A DNA stretch of 64,000 nt from Streptomyces iranensis (GTDB taxonomy: Bacteria; Actinomycetota; Actinomycetes; Streptomycetales; Streptomycetaceae), in assembly GCF_017874715.1 (NCBI RefSeq), contig NZ_JAGGLR010000028.1, forward strand, positions 122,840 through 186,839, in the 5' to 3' direction. Under the pieces are notes generated by a model, which ran no database searches, had not been told where the DNA came from, and saw only the letters and a program-made list of their open reading frames with translations. Of this stretch, positions 23,819-63,800 are shown piece by piece. Each line of letters opens with the position of its first letter. The stretch's first letter is position 1. The translations under genes were made by a program, and so were the position numbers.

Positions 23819-25285
23819 ATGGATTTGTCCTTCAAGGATCAATGGCGGCTTCCGGCCGTAGTGCCGAGCGAGGTGTTCACGCGCACGGCGGAGATCGCGG
23901 TCGAATGGCTCCAGTCACTGGACAGTCGGCCGATCGCAGAGTCGGCGACCGTCCACGATCTGCGCTCACGACTCGGCGGCCCGCTCCCCCGTGACCCCGT
24001 CGATCCGCTGGAGGTCGTGGAAGACCTGGCCCGCGCGGCTGAGCCGGGACTGGTCGGGATACCCTCGGGCCGCTATTTCGGGTTCGTGCTCGGAGGAGGT
24101 CTGCCGGCCGCCGTCGCCGCCGACTGGCTCACCTCCGTCTGGGACCAGGCTCCCGCGATGTACGCGTGCGGGCCGGCCGCCGCTGTCACCGAAGAAGTGG
24201 CGGGTGCATGGCTCCGGCAGCTGCTGGGGTTTCCGGACGACGCCTCGTTCGCCTTCGTTCCCGGGTCCCAGATGGCCCATCTCACGTGCCTGGCCGCAGC
24301 CAGGCACCACGTCCTGCGAGCAGCGGGCTGGGACGTCGAGGAGCTGGGACTGAACGGAGCCCCGCCCATCCGGGTCCTCACGGGCGCCCGGCGCCACGCA
24401 AGCGTCGACCGGGCCCTCCGGTTCCTGGGCATCGGGAAGGCCTCGTTGACCCTCATTCCCACTGACGGTTCCGCCCGGATGCGAGTCCCCCGGCTACGCG
24501 AGGAACTCGCCGCCGACGACAGTCCGGCCATCATCTGTGCCCAGGCCGGCGAGATCAACACCGGCGCCTTCGACGATATGGACGCCATCGCCGACGTCGC
24601 GGCCGAGGCTCGGGCATGGCTCCACATCGACGGGGCCTTCGGCCTATGGACCGCCGCAAGCCCCGCGCTTCGCCATCTGGTCAAGGGCGCCGGGCGCGCC
24701 GATTCCTGGGCCTTGGACGCCCATAAGTGGCTCAACGTCCCGTACGACTCCGGTCTGGCCTTCTGCGCCCACCCGCAGGCCCACCGGGCAGCGATGAGTG
24801 TTTCAGCGGACTATCTGGTGCAGGGCGGTCCGGGAGAGCCACGGGAGCCCATCAACTGGACTCCCGCCTTCTCCAGGCGCGCCAGGGGGTTCGCCGTCTA
24901 CGCGGCGCTCAGGTCCCTTGGCCAACGGGGTGTCGCGGAGCTGGTGGAGCGGACCTGTGCACACGCGCGGACCTTTGCCGAGGGCTTGGCCGACATACCC
25001 GGCTGTCGCATCCTGAACGAGGTCGTGATCAACCAGGTTCTCTTCCGGTTCGAGGACGACGAGACGACGGAGCGGGTCCTGCGCCGGGTTGTGGACAGCG
25101 GCGAGGCGTACATGAGCGGAACCTCCTTCGACGGCCGACGAGCTATCCGCATATCGGTGTCCAACTGGCAGACGGACGATGGTGACGTCGCTCGTACTCT
25201 TGAGGCGTTCCGGAACGCTGTGGGCCGTCAGGACACCGATGGATCCGCCGACATGGGAGGAACGAGTGCCTCGCACCGTCCGTGA
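23819..25285 (+). CDS. PLP-dependent group II amino acid decarboxylase
   Basis: A 488-residue fold-type I PLP enzyme of the aromatic-amino-acid/glutamate decarboxylase family. Lys303 in DAHKWLNVPYDSG is the Schiff-base lysine. LHIDGAFGLW holds the Asp that pairs with the PLP nitrogen, and GSQMAHLTCLAAARHH corresponds to the phosphate and ring-stacking region. The ATG at 23819 follows CGGAGG. It should release an amine from an L-amino acid; the substrate cannot be read from sequence. Paired with the 2-oxoglutarate oxygenase and facing an N-acyltransferase gene, it could make an amine, possibly hydroxylated, that is later acylated. Confidence 0.85.
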   Translation: MDLSFKDQWRLPAVVPSEVFTRTAEIAVEWLQSLDSRPIAESATVHDLRSRLGGPLPRDPVDPLEVVEDLARAAEPGLVGIPSGRYFGFVLGGGLPAAVAADWLTSVWDQAPAMYACGPAAAVTEEVAGAWLRQLLGFPDDASFAFVPGSQMAHLTCLAAARHHVLRAAGWDVEELGLNGAPPIRVLTGARRHASVDRALRFLGIGKASLTLIPTDGSARMRVPRLREELAADDSPAIICAQAGEINTGAFDDMDAIADVAAEARAWLHIDGAFGLWTAASPALRHLVKGAGRADSWALDAHKWLNVPYDSGLAFCAHPQAHRAAMSVSADYLVQGGPGEPREPINWTPAFSRRARGFAVYAALRSLGQRGVAELVERTCAHARTFAEGLADIPGCRILNEVVINQVLFRFEDDETTERVLRRVVDSGEAYMSGTSFDGRRAIRISVSNWQTDDGDVARTLEAFRNAVGRQDTDGSADMGGTSASHRP

Positions 25286-25311
25286 CCTTGCCGGTGGGAC
25301 GACGGCTGCCA

Positions 25312-26223
25312 TCAGTGCTCGCTCCGACCCGGTGATCCGGGTAGGGAATGCGCCCAGTCGGAGAGCAGGGTACGGATCGCGGCGACAAGCGCGAGGGGCT
25401 GGTCGAGCATGATGTGATGTCTCGCGCCGGGGATCTCGATGACTGAGGCGACCCGGCCGAGCTGGTCATACATGGCGTCGCGGCGTTCCGGCTGGACCAT
25501 GCCGTGCTCGGCGTGCACCAGCGCCACCCGGCAGTCCAGTCGGATCAACGGGTTCTCGACCCGCTCCCGCGCGAATATGGCGGGGTCCCATTTCCAGGTC
25601 CAACCACCGGGCACCTCGCGGATGGATGTGGCGGCGACATGATCGGCGACGTAGCCGAGCACCGGTTGGTTGGGCATGGGACTGAACTGGCCGATGATCG
25701 CCTCACGCGAGGGATAGCGGCGTGTCGCCGCCCCGAAGGCGCGCCGTTCCCGCGTCGCGCGTTTCTCCGCCACTGGGCCGACCATGGGAGAGTCGATCAG
25801 GACAGCCCCCTCGATGCGGTGCCCGGACAGCGCGGCCAGCCGGAGCGTCACCGCGCCTCCCAGGCTGTGCCCGATCACCACTGGCGGCGCGTCAAGTCCC
25901 GCGTCCGCGATGACGGCGAGCACTTCACGCATCCAGATCTCGAGGCCGTACGCGTCGCGCCTACCGCTGTCGCCGTGCCCGGACAGGTCCAGCGCGACGA
26001 CCCGCCCGCCGCTGACCAGCAGCGGGCCGACATGATCCCACCAGCGCGAATGTGCGGCGGCCCCATGCACGAGTACGACGCCGCGCCCGGTCGGCTCGCC
26101 CCAGGCCCGGTAGGCGATCGGGGTGCCCGCCACCGTGATCTCATGTTCGGTGACCGGCGTGGCCAGCGCGGTGGTGTACCACGCGGGTGGCGCGGCGGAA
26201 TCCGGATCAGCCGATGTGGTCAT
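25312..26223 (-). CDS. Alpha/beta hydrolase
   Basis: A 303-residue hydrolase with VLVHGAAAHSRWW, the nucleophile in VIGHSLGGAV and a catalytic His in IPGARHHIMLDQP. It is convergent with the decarboxylase gene (26 bp) and divergent from the SDR gene. The ATG at 26223 lacks a clear ribosome binding site. The fold is used by esterases, lactonases and type II thioesterases; the sequence looks more like a general hydrolase than a PKS-editing thioesterase. It is the nearest candidate for product release or hydrolysis outside the PKS operon. Confidence 0.8.
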   Translation of the reverse strand: MTTSADPDSAAPPAWYTTALATPVTEHEITVAGTPIAYRAWGEPTGRGVVLVHGAAAHSRWWDHVGPLLVSGGRVVALDLSGHGDSGRRDAYGLEIWMREVLAVIADAGLDAPPVVIGHSLGGAVTLRLAALSGHRIEGAVLIDSPMVGPVAEKRATRERRAFGAATRRYPSREAIIGQFSPMPNQPVLGYVADHVAATSIREVPGGWTWKWDPAIFARERVENPLIRLDCRVALVHAEHGMVQPERRDAMYDQLGRVASVIEIPGARHHIMLDQPLALVAAIRTLLSDWAHSLPGSPGRSEH

Positions 26224-26389
26224 ACAGGAGAGTCAACCAGAGGTTGGCGACCAACGAGCGGGATCCTCGCCTCAGTTGATATCGTCGCCTATCATTTCCA
26301 AGATCCCTGCCGCATTCTCCACCATCGAGCCACTGAGCCAGCAGCCACCACCACCAGGGCCAGGGACGCCAGGAGAGAGGCGGAGCACC

Positions 26390-27166
26390 ATGACCGATGA
26401 GTTCGGGATCGACGGGAAGACGCTGCTCGTCACCGGCTCCGGCCGTAATCTCGGCAAGGCGATCGTCCTCGAGTTCGCTGCCCGCGGCGCGAACGTCGTC
26501 ATCAACTCGAGGTCGAACGCGGACGAGGCCAACCAGGTCAAGGACGAGGCGGAAGCCCTCGGCGCGAAGGCCATCGTCGTGCTCGGCGACGCGGCCGAGA
26601 AGTCGACGGTGCTGGAGTTGAAGGACCGGGCGGAACAGGCGTTCGGGCACGTGGACATCTACGTGAGCAACGCCGCCCGGCGGCTGCACAAGGACTTCTG
26701 GGATACGACGGACGAGGACTGGCACCTCCACCTCAACCAGCAACTGACCGCGTCGTGGCACCTCGCCAAGGCGTTCGCGCCGGGGATGCGCGAGCGCGGC
26801 TGGGGCCGAATCGTGCACATGAACGGGCCGGACGGCTGGATCGGCGGCCCGACCCGGATCCCCCACTCCACCGCCAAGGGCGGATTGCGGACCCTTACCC
26901 GCTCCCTGTCCCGCAGCCTCGGGCCGTTCGGGATCACGGTGAACGACATCAACCCGGGGTTCGCCGACACGATCCGCGACTTGGAGACCCATCCGGGGAT
27001 GACTCCCGGGCGGTCGGAGCGGTTCGCCCGGGAGACCATCGCGATCAAGCGGCAGCCGCAGCCCGCGGAGATCGCCTGGGCGTGCGCGTTCCTCGCGGCC
27101 GAGCGGTCCGCGGCCATCACAGGCGCCGCCATTCACGTCGACGGCGGCCAGTTCATGATCGGCTGA
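26390..27166 (+). CDS. Short-chain dehydrogenase fold protein lacking the Ser/Tyr catalytic pair
   Basis: A 258-residue FabG-like Rossmann protein. VTGSGRNLGKA binds the nucleotide and the C-terminus has the usual GAAIHVDGGQFM. The YxxxK motif reads His159-STA-Lys163, and the catalytic Ser position, 13 residues earlier, is Gly146 (IVHMNGPDGW). Standard ketoreduction should be impaired, so it may be a dehydratase, epimerase or binding subunit, or use His as the acid. The ATG at 26390 follows AGGAGAGAGG. It converges on the PKS operon with only 15 bp between the stop codons. Confidence 0.82.
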   Translation: MTDEFGIDGKTLLVTGSGRNLGKAIVLEFAARGANVVINSRSNADEANQVKDEAEALGAKAIVVLGDAAEKSTVLELKDRAEQAFGHVDIYVSNAARRLHKDFWDTTDEDWHLHLNQQLTASWHLAKAFAPGMRERGWGRIVHMNGPDGWIGGPTRIPHSTAKGGLRTLTRSLSRSLGPFGITVNDINPGFADTIRDLETHPGMTPGRSERFARETIAIKRQPQPAEIAWACAFLAAERSAAITGAAIHVDGGQFMIG

Positions 27167-27181
27167 GTGCCCGCGAAGGGC

Positions 27182-28492
27182 TCACCGGAAGCGTTTGAGA
27201 AACCCGGACAGCGCCACGTCCGGGTCCTGTGCCACTGCCGAAACCATTGACGCGTAGGTGTCCGCCATGGCGGACACGAGCTCCGGTGGATAGACCCCCT
27301 CGGCCCAGCGCAGCACGCCGCTCAGCCCGTCCGGCCGGGGGGTGATGAACAGTTCCAGGTCGAAGTGGCTGCTCACACCGGCGGGGAAGGGCAGTGACAC
27401 CGCCTCCAGACCGTTGAAGTCCGCCCCGGCGGCGCCGTCCGCGTTCGGCGGCGTGGCCAGCATGTTGAACGCCACCTCCCCGGCCCGGGACACGGTCCGT
27501 GGCGTCGTGCCGGGGTGGGTCACCACATTGAAGATCGGGTACTCCTGGTGGGCCATCGCGTCCAGGGACGTGGTCCGGGTCAGCCGCAGCACGTCCCGGA
27601 ACGTGGGCTCGGCGGGCAGGTCCACCCGCAGATAGGTCAGATTGGCGAACTGCCCCACGGTGTTCCAGGCCTCGGGGCGGATCCGGTTGGCGTGGATCGA
27701 GCAGACCACCAGCCCGAGTTCCTCGGTCGCCGCGTGCAGCACGCTGAACCACAGGGCCAGCAGCGCCGCGAACAACGTGGTGCGCTCGGCGGTGGCGAGC
27801 TCCCGCAGCGCGGCCACATCGCCGGATACGAACGCGATATCGACCGTTCTGGACGGCGGCCGCCGCTCGCCGAACTTCTCCGCCCGCTGACGCAGCCCGG
27901 CCCACTTCAGCCGCGGCGCCTGCCGGTCCCAGTACTCGGCGTGGCGGCGGCCCGGCTCGCCGGCCAGCCGTGCGTCCCGCCAGGCGTAGTAGTCGCCGGG
28001 CAGCCACTCGACGACCGGGAGCGGCTCGGTCGCCACACCGGTTTCGGCGTTGTAGAACCGGGCCAGGTCGCGGCGGATCAGGGCATTCGACCACGCGTCG
28101 GTGACCCGGTGGTTCACGTTGATCAGCAGCAGATGCTCGGTGTCGGCCAGCCGGTACAGGTCGGCCGTGAGCGGCAGGCCGTCCGGGTCGAACATCTCGG
28201 TCATGCGCGCGAGGATCAGCCGCTCGGCCTCGTCCGGCTCGGATACGACGGTCTCGCTCAGCGGCAGGTGAACACCGGGTGGCAGGACGTGCTCGCGCAG
28301 CCTCCGCAGACCGGCCCGCTCGTACGTGATCCGCAGCGCCGCGTGCCGGTCCACCACCCGGTCGAGCGCACGGCTGAGCGCGGCCCGGTCCAGTGGTCCA
28401 CGGAACCGGTAGAGAATGGGCACGCTCATCAGGCCACCGGCGAGAACTCTGTCGTCCGGCACCATCAACCGGTGCTTGTCCGACTCGGTCAT
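27182..28492 (-). CDS. Condensation-domain-like acyltransferase (PapA/C-domain superfamily)
   Basis: A 436-residue stand-alone member of the NRPS condensation/PapA family. The active-site HHxxxDG motif reads NHRVTDA, keeping the second, catalytic His and the Asp while changing the first His and the Gly. Later strands (NRIRPEAWNTVGQF, ISLDAMAHQEYPI-like region) fit the fold. It is the last gene of the PKS operon, its ATG overlapping the stop of the adenylation/ACP gene (ATGA). With no thioesterase in the PKS, it is the prime candidate for chain release by ester or amide formation, joining the polyketide to an alcohol or amine. Confidence 0.82.
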   Translation of the reverse strand: MTESDKHRLMVPDDRVLAGGLMSVPILYRFRGPLDRAALSRALDRVVDRHAALRITYERAGLRRLREHVLPPGVHLPLSETVVSEPDEAERLILARMTEMFDPDGLPLTADLYRLADTEHLLLINVNHRVTDAWSNALIRRDLARFYNAETGVATEPLPVVEWLPGDYYAWRDARLAGEPGRRHAEYWDRQAPRLKWAGLRQRAEKFGERRPPSRTVDIAFVSGDVAALRELATAERTTLFAALLALWFSVLHAATEELGLVVCSIHANRIRPEAWNTVGQFANLTYLRVDLPAEPTFRDVLRLTRTTSLDAMAHQEYPIFNVVTHPGTTPRTVSRAGEVAFNMLATPPNADGAAGADFNGLEAVSLPFPAGVSSHFDLELFITPRPDGLSGVLRWAEGVYPPELVSAMADTYASMVSAVAQDPDVALSGFLKRFR

Positions 28493-30336
28493 CGGCCCGC
28501 TCCTTCCGTGGTACCGGATGTCCGCTCGCCGATCGCCGCGGCCATCGCCTCGATCGTCGTGATGTCGGTGAAGAGCTCAGCCGGGGTGATGGCCACGCCG
28601 AGGCTGTCCTCGACCAGGCTCAGCAGCGCCATCCCGGCCATGGAGTCCCCGCCCAGGGCCATGAAGTCGTTGTCCACGCCGATGTCCTCCCGCTTGAGCA
28701 CGAGCGACCACAGCCCCTTGAGCATGGCCTCGACCGGCGTCCGGGGCGCGGTCCGCCCGTCCGACTCCGCCGTCGGCCCGGCCGCGGTCAGCTCCTCGGC
28801 CAGCACCCTGGCCAGCGAGCCGCGCTGGATCTTGCCGGATTCGGCGACCGGGATGTCCGCGCGGCGCAGGAAGACCCGGGGAACTTTGACCGGTGCGAGC
28901 CGCTGCCCGAGGTACGTCCGGAACTCCTCGTCGCCCAGCGTCGCGCCCGGCCCGAGTACGAGCACGGCACCGAGGTGTTCGTCGCGGACCGGGTCCGGGA
29001 TGCCGAACGCGACCGCCTCGGCCACCGCGGGATGGCTCAGCATCGCGGCCTCCACCTCGAACGGCGACACCTTCTCGCCGCCCACGTTGATCATCTCCTT
29101 GACCCGCCCGGTGATCAGGAACGAGCCGTCCGGCAGCAACCGGCCCAGGTCACCGGTGCGCAGCCAGCCGGCCCCTTCCGTGTCGCCTGCGGAGCCGCCG
29201 CGAACGAACGGGGACTTAAGGCCGGGCGGCCACACGTACCCGTGCATGACGTTGGCGCCGCGGATGACGATCTCGCCGGACGCGTCCGGCGCGGTGCTGA
29301 CCTGGCCGTGCTGGTCGAGGACCGCGACCTCGGAGCCGGTCGGGACGAGCCCGGCGGCGCCCGGGTCGCCAGGCAGCGGGGTCGAGGCGATCTGGTGCGC
29401 CTCGGACATCCCGTACGACTCGACCACCGGCAGGCCGTAGCCGGTTTCGAGCTCGGCCCGCAGGCCCGCGGTCAGGGCTCCGGAGCCGCAGCGGACGAAG
29501 CGCAGCGGGCCGGGCCAGTCGCGGTCCCGGGGGACGTGCCGCACCATCAGCCGGTGCATGGTCGGGGTGGCCGAGAGCCAGGTCGCCTCGCTGTCCAGCG
29601 CGTGCCGCAGTGCGGTGGCCGGGTCCGGGGCCGGCGCGCAGACGATGCTGCCGCCCGGGAGCAGCGAGGCGATCAGCGAACCGACCAGGCCCTGAACGTG
29701 GAAGAACGGCATGATGTTGAACCGGCGGTCGGAGTCGGTCAGATGGTAGGCGTCCACCGTGGCCTGGGCGGCCGCGACCACGCCGGCGGCGCTGAGGGAC
29801 ACGACCTTGCCGATGGAGGTCGTACCCGAGGTCCGCAGCAGCAGCGCCTCGTCCGGATACGGCCCGGTCGCCGCCGTCTCGGCCGGGCGGCCGCCGTCCT
29901 GCGGCTCCACCACCAGGTCCTCGCCGGTGAACCGGAGCGTCACCGCCGGTGCCTTGGCCGCCGCCACCTGCTGCGCGGCGGCGGTTCCGGCCCCGTCGGC
30001 CAGCACGATCAGCGCGACGTCGAGCGTGTCCAGGTAGTCCTGGGTCTCGGTGGCCGACCAGAGTGGGTTGACCGGGCAGCACGCCGCGGCGGCGAGCACG
30101 CCGAGCAGCAGCGCGGCACTGTCGGCGTCCTCTCCCGGGACCACCGCGACCCGGTGCCCGGGGCGCACCCCGAGCCCGGTCAGCGCCGCGCGGACGGCGT
30201 GCATGCGGCCGGACAGGCGCCGGTAGCTCAGCCCGGCCGGGTCGCCCGGCGCGAGGATCGCGGGCGCGTCACCCCGGATCCGCGCATGACGCTCAATGAC
30301 CGCGAGTACCGGGCTGCCGGCATCGGGGTTCGACAT
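28489..30336 (-). CDS. Adenylation-ACP didomain protein
   Basis: A 615-residue protein. Residues about 10-510 form an ANL adenylating domain (LLRTSGTTSIGK, VVESYGMSEAHQ, GWLRTGDLG, GRVKEMINVGGEKVSPFEVE, with Lys in ESGKIQRG). Residues about 535-605 form a carrier domain whose pantetheine serine is in MALGGDSMAGM. It resembles acyl-CoA-ligase-type A domains more than amino-acid NRPS A domains. The ATG at 30336 has GGAAAGG 8 nt upstream; a longer frame would overlap the PKS and is rejected. It lies 44 bp after the PKS stop. It probably loads a carboxylic acid onto its own carrier, either for use by the terminal PKS ketosynthase or for the condensation-like protein. Confidence 0.87.
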   Translation of the reverse strand: MSNPDAGSPVLAVIERHARIRGDAPAILAPGDPAGLSYRRLSGRMHAVRAALTGLGVRPGHRVAVVPGEDADSAALLLGVLAAAACCPVNPLWSATETQDYLDTLDVALIVLADGAGTAAAQQVAAAKAPAVTLRFTGEDLVVEPQDGGRPAETAATGPYPDEALLLRTSGTTSIGKVVSLSAAGVVAAAQATVDAYHLTDSDRRFNIMPFFHVQGLVGSLIASLLPGGSIVCAPAPDPATALRHALDSEATWLSATPTMHRLMVRHVPRDRDWPGPLRFVRCGSGALTAGLRAELETGYGLPVVESYGMSEAHQIASTPLPGDPGAAGLVPTGSEVAVLDQHGQVSTAPDASGEIVIRGANVMHGYVWPPGLKSPFVRGGSAGDTEGAGWLRTGDLGRLLPDGSFLITGRVKEMINVGGEKVSPFEVEAAMLSHPAVAEAVAFGIPDPVRDEHLGAVLVLGPGATLGDEEFRTYLGQRLAPVKVPRVFLRRADIPVAESGKIQRGSLARVLAEELTAAGPTAESDGRTAPRTPVEAMLKGLWSLVLKREDIGVDNDFMALGGDSMAGMALLSLVEDSLGVAITPAELFTDITTIEAMAAAIGERTSGTTEGAGR

Positions 30337-30380
30337 GGAACAACCTTTCCGTGGACTTGGATCGTGGGTGAGTGCCTCGG

Positions 30381-60874
<30,494 letters not shown>

Positions 60875-60878
<4 letters not shown>

Positions 60879-63800
60879 TCGTTCTCCTCCAGTGCCATGC
60901 GAATCAGGTCGTCGGAGCTCAGCTCGTCGATCTGGGACGCCGGTGGCGCACCACCGTGGTCGTTTCCACTGCCATTGCCATTGGTATTGCCGTTGCTGGC
61001 GCCGTCGCCGTTGCCGTTGCTGGCGCCGTCGCCGTTGCCGTTGCCGTTGCCGTTGGTCGGCGTGTCGGCCAGTTCGAGCAGGACGTCCAGCAGTCCGACG
61101 TCGCGTAGACGGGACACGGGGATCGCGCGGATGACTTCTTCGATGCGCGCTTCCTCGGGGTCCTTCGGTGCGCCGATCGCCACATGCAGCAGGCGCTCGG
61201 CGAGCACCCGGGACGTCGGGTAGTCGAAGACCAGCGTGGCCGGGAGCGTCAGCCCGGTCACGCCGGCCAGCCGGTTGCGCAACTCGACCGCGGTCACCGA
61301 GTCGAAGCCGAAGTCCCGGAACGCCTGATCGGCTCGGACACTCTCGGCCTGGTCATAGCCGAGAACCACCGCGGCGTGTTCGCGCACCAGATTGAGCAGG
61401 AAACGCGACCGCTCCGTCTCGCCCAGACCGGCCAGCCGACGGGCGAAGGTGTCGGCTCCCTGAGTCCCCGCAGCGGCCCGGCGGGGCGCCCGGACAAGGT
61501 CACCGAGCACCGAGGGCAGCGCGAACCCCGCGGTGGCGGTAGCTCGGGCCGCATCCACGTCCAGGCCGGCCGCCACCACCGGCGAGGCGCCGGCCAGCGC
61601 GGAGTCGAACAGCCGCAGCGCCTGCTCGGTACTCAGCGCGACACCGCCGCCACGGGCCAGCCGGGCCTGGTCAGCCCGGGTCAGCGTCCCGGTCAGCGCG
61701 CTGCGCTGTTCCCACAGGCCCCAGGCGATGGAGACGCCGGGCAGTCCCTGGGACTGCCGAAGGGCGGCCAGGGCGTCCAGGTAGGTGTTGGCCGCGGCGT
61801 AGTTGGCCTGTCCCGGACCGCCGAGTAGCCCGGCGAGCGACGAGAAGAGCACGAACAGGCCCAGGTCCCGGCCGGTGGTGGCTTCGTGCAGGTGCCGGGC
61901 CGCGTCCGCCTTGGCCGCCAGCACCCGTTCCAGCGGCGGCCCGGTCAGCGAGGTCACGGACATGTCCTCGGTGATGCCGGCGGCGTGCACCACCCCGGTC
62001 AGGCCGGGGAGTTCCGCCACCAGCGCGTCGACCGCGGTGCGCTGGGACAGGTCCACGGCGACCACTTGTACGCGGGCTCCGGCCGCTTCGAGTTCGGCAG
62101 CGAGTTCGCCGGCCCCGGGCGCGTCCGGACCGGACCGGCTCGCCAACACCAGATTCCGGATCCCGTACGCGTCCACCAGATGCCGGGCGATCAGACCGCC
62201 CAGCGTCCCAGTCCCGCCGGTGATCAGCACCGCCCCTTCGGGGTCGAACACCGGGGCCGCGTCGTCGCCGGGAACGGCACGGCGCAGCCGGGGCACCAGC
62301 ACCGCACCATCGCGCAGCGCCAGCTCCCTTTCCCCGGTCGCCAGAGCGGCGGAAACCATCGCCTCGGACCCGGGACTGCCATCGTCGTCCAGCAGCACCA
62401 AGCCCGCGTCAGGGTGCTCGGCCATCGCCGAACGGACCAGACCCCAAACGCCCGACACGGCCAATCCCGCGACCGAATCACCCTCAACCGCGGCAACCGC
62501 ATCACGCGTACGGAACGCCAGCCGCGACCCCGCCGGATGCTCATCGGCCAGCCAGGCCTGCACCAAGGCCAACGCCGTCGGCACATCGGCGAGCTCAGCC
62601 AAGGCAAACAGCGGCCCGTCCGTTCCCGTGGGCAGGTCCAGGCCGGGGCCGACCGGGACCCAGGCTTGTTCCGGCGCCGATCCGAGGCCGAACGGGGCCC
62701 ATTCCAACGTCAGCAGGCCCGGACCCGTGCCGGTCGTGAGCCGAGCGGTGTCAGTCGGGCGGGCCATCATCGAGGCGGCCGACACAACCGGTTGGCCCTC
62801 GCCATCGGCGGCGAGCAGCGAGACGGCGTCCGGGCCTGCCGGGCTCAACCGCACCCGCAGCGCTGACGCCCCCGTCGCGTGCAGCCGTACGTCCCGCCAC
62901 GCGAACGGCAACCCGATTTGGTCACCGTCCTCGGTGGCAGCGATCAGGACGTGCAGCGCGGCGTCCAGCAGGGCCGGATGGATCGCGAACCCGTCCTGGG
63001 CATCCCCGGCGGGCAGTTCCACTTCGGCGTACAGGTCCTCGCCGAGCCGCCAGGCCGCCCGCAGGCCACGGAACGTCGGGCCGTACTCGTAGCCGCGCGC
63101 CGCCATGACCTCGTAAGCGTCGCTGACGGGCAGCGGCTGCGCGTCGGCCGGGGGCCACTGCTCTTCGAGACCTTCCACCGTCCCGGCCGGATCGGCCAAG
63201 GTCGCGGTGGCGTGCCGGATCCACTGCTCACCCGCCTGGGAGAACACGCTCGCCTGTTCCCCGTCGACCCGCACCTGGACATCGGCCGCACCGTCCAGCA
63301 CCAACGGCTGCTCGAAGGTGATCTCCCCGATCGCCGGCAATCCCGTCCGGTCACCGGCATGCAGCACCAGCTCCGCCAACGCCGCGCCCGGCACCAGCAC
63401 CGTCCCCGAGACCGCGTGATCGGCCAGCCACGGACTCGTCCCCGCCGACACCCGGCCCGACAACACCCAGCCCGCGTCCTCGGCCAGCCGCACCGCACTA
63501 CCCAGCAACGGATGCCCCGCACCACCCTGACCCGTCGCGCCACCCGACGCCCAATAACGGCGGTGCTGGAAGGGATACGTCGGCAAAGTGATCGGACTGC
63601 CCTGGGGGACCAGGCGGGTCCAGTCCACGGCCGCGCCGTGAGTCCACGCCTCGGCCAGAGACATCAGCAGACGCCGCTGACCACCATCGTCGCGACGCAG
63701 CGACCCAACCGCCCAGCCATCTTCAACCCCCGGCACCAGCACCGGATGCGGGGACACCTCCACGAACCCGGCCACCGGCATCGACGCCACGGCCTGCGCA

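Noticed and set aside
60970..61053. Repeats near 61 kb as a CRISPR array
   Set aside because: The units are short, contiguous and in frame within a PKS gene, with no unique spacers and no cas genes.
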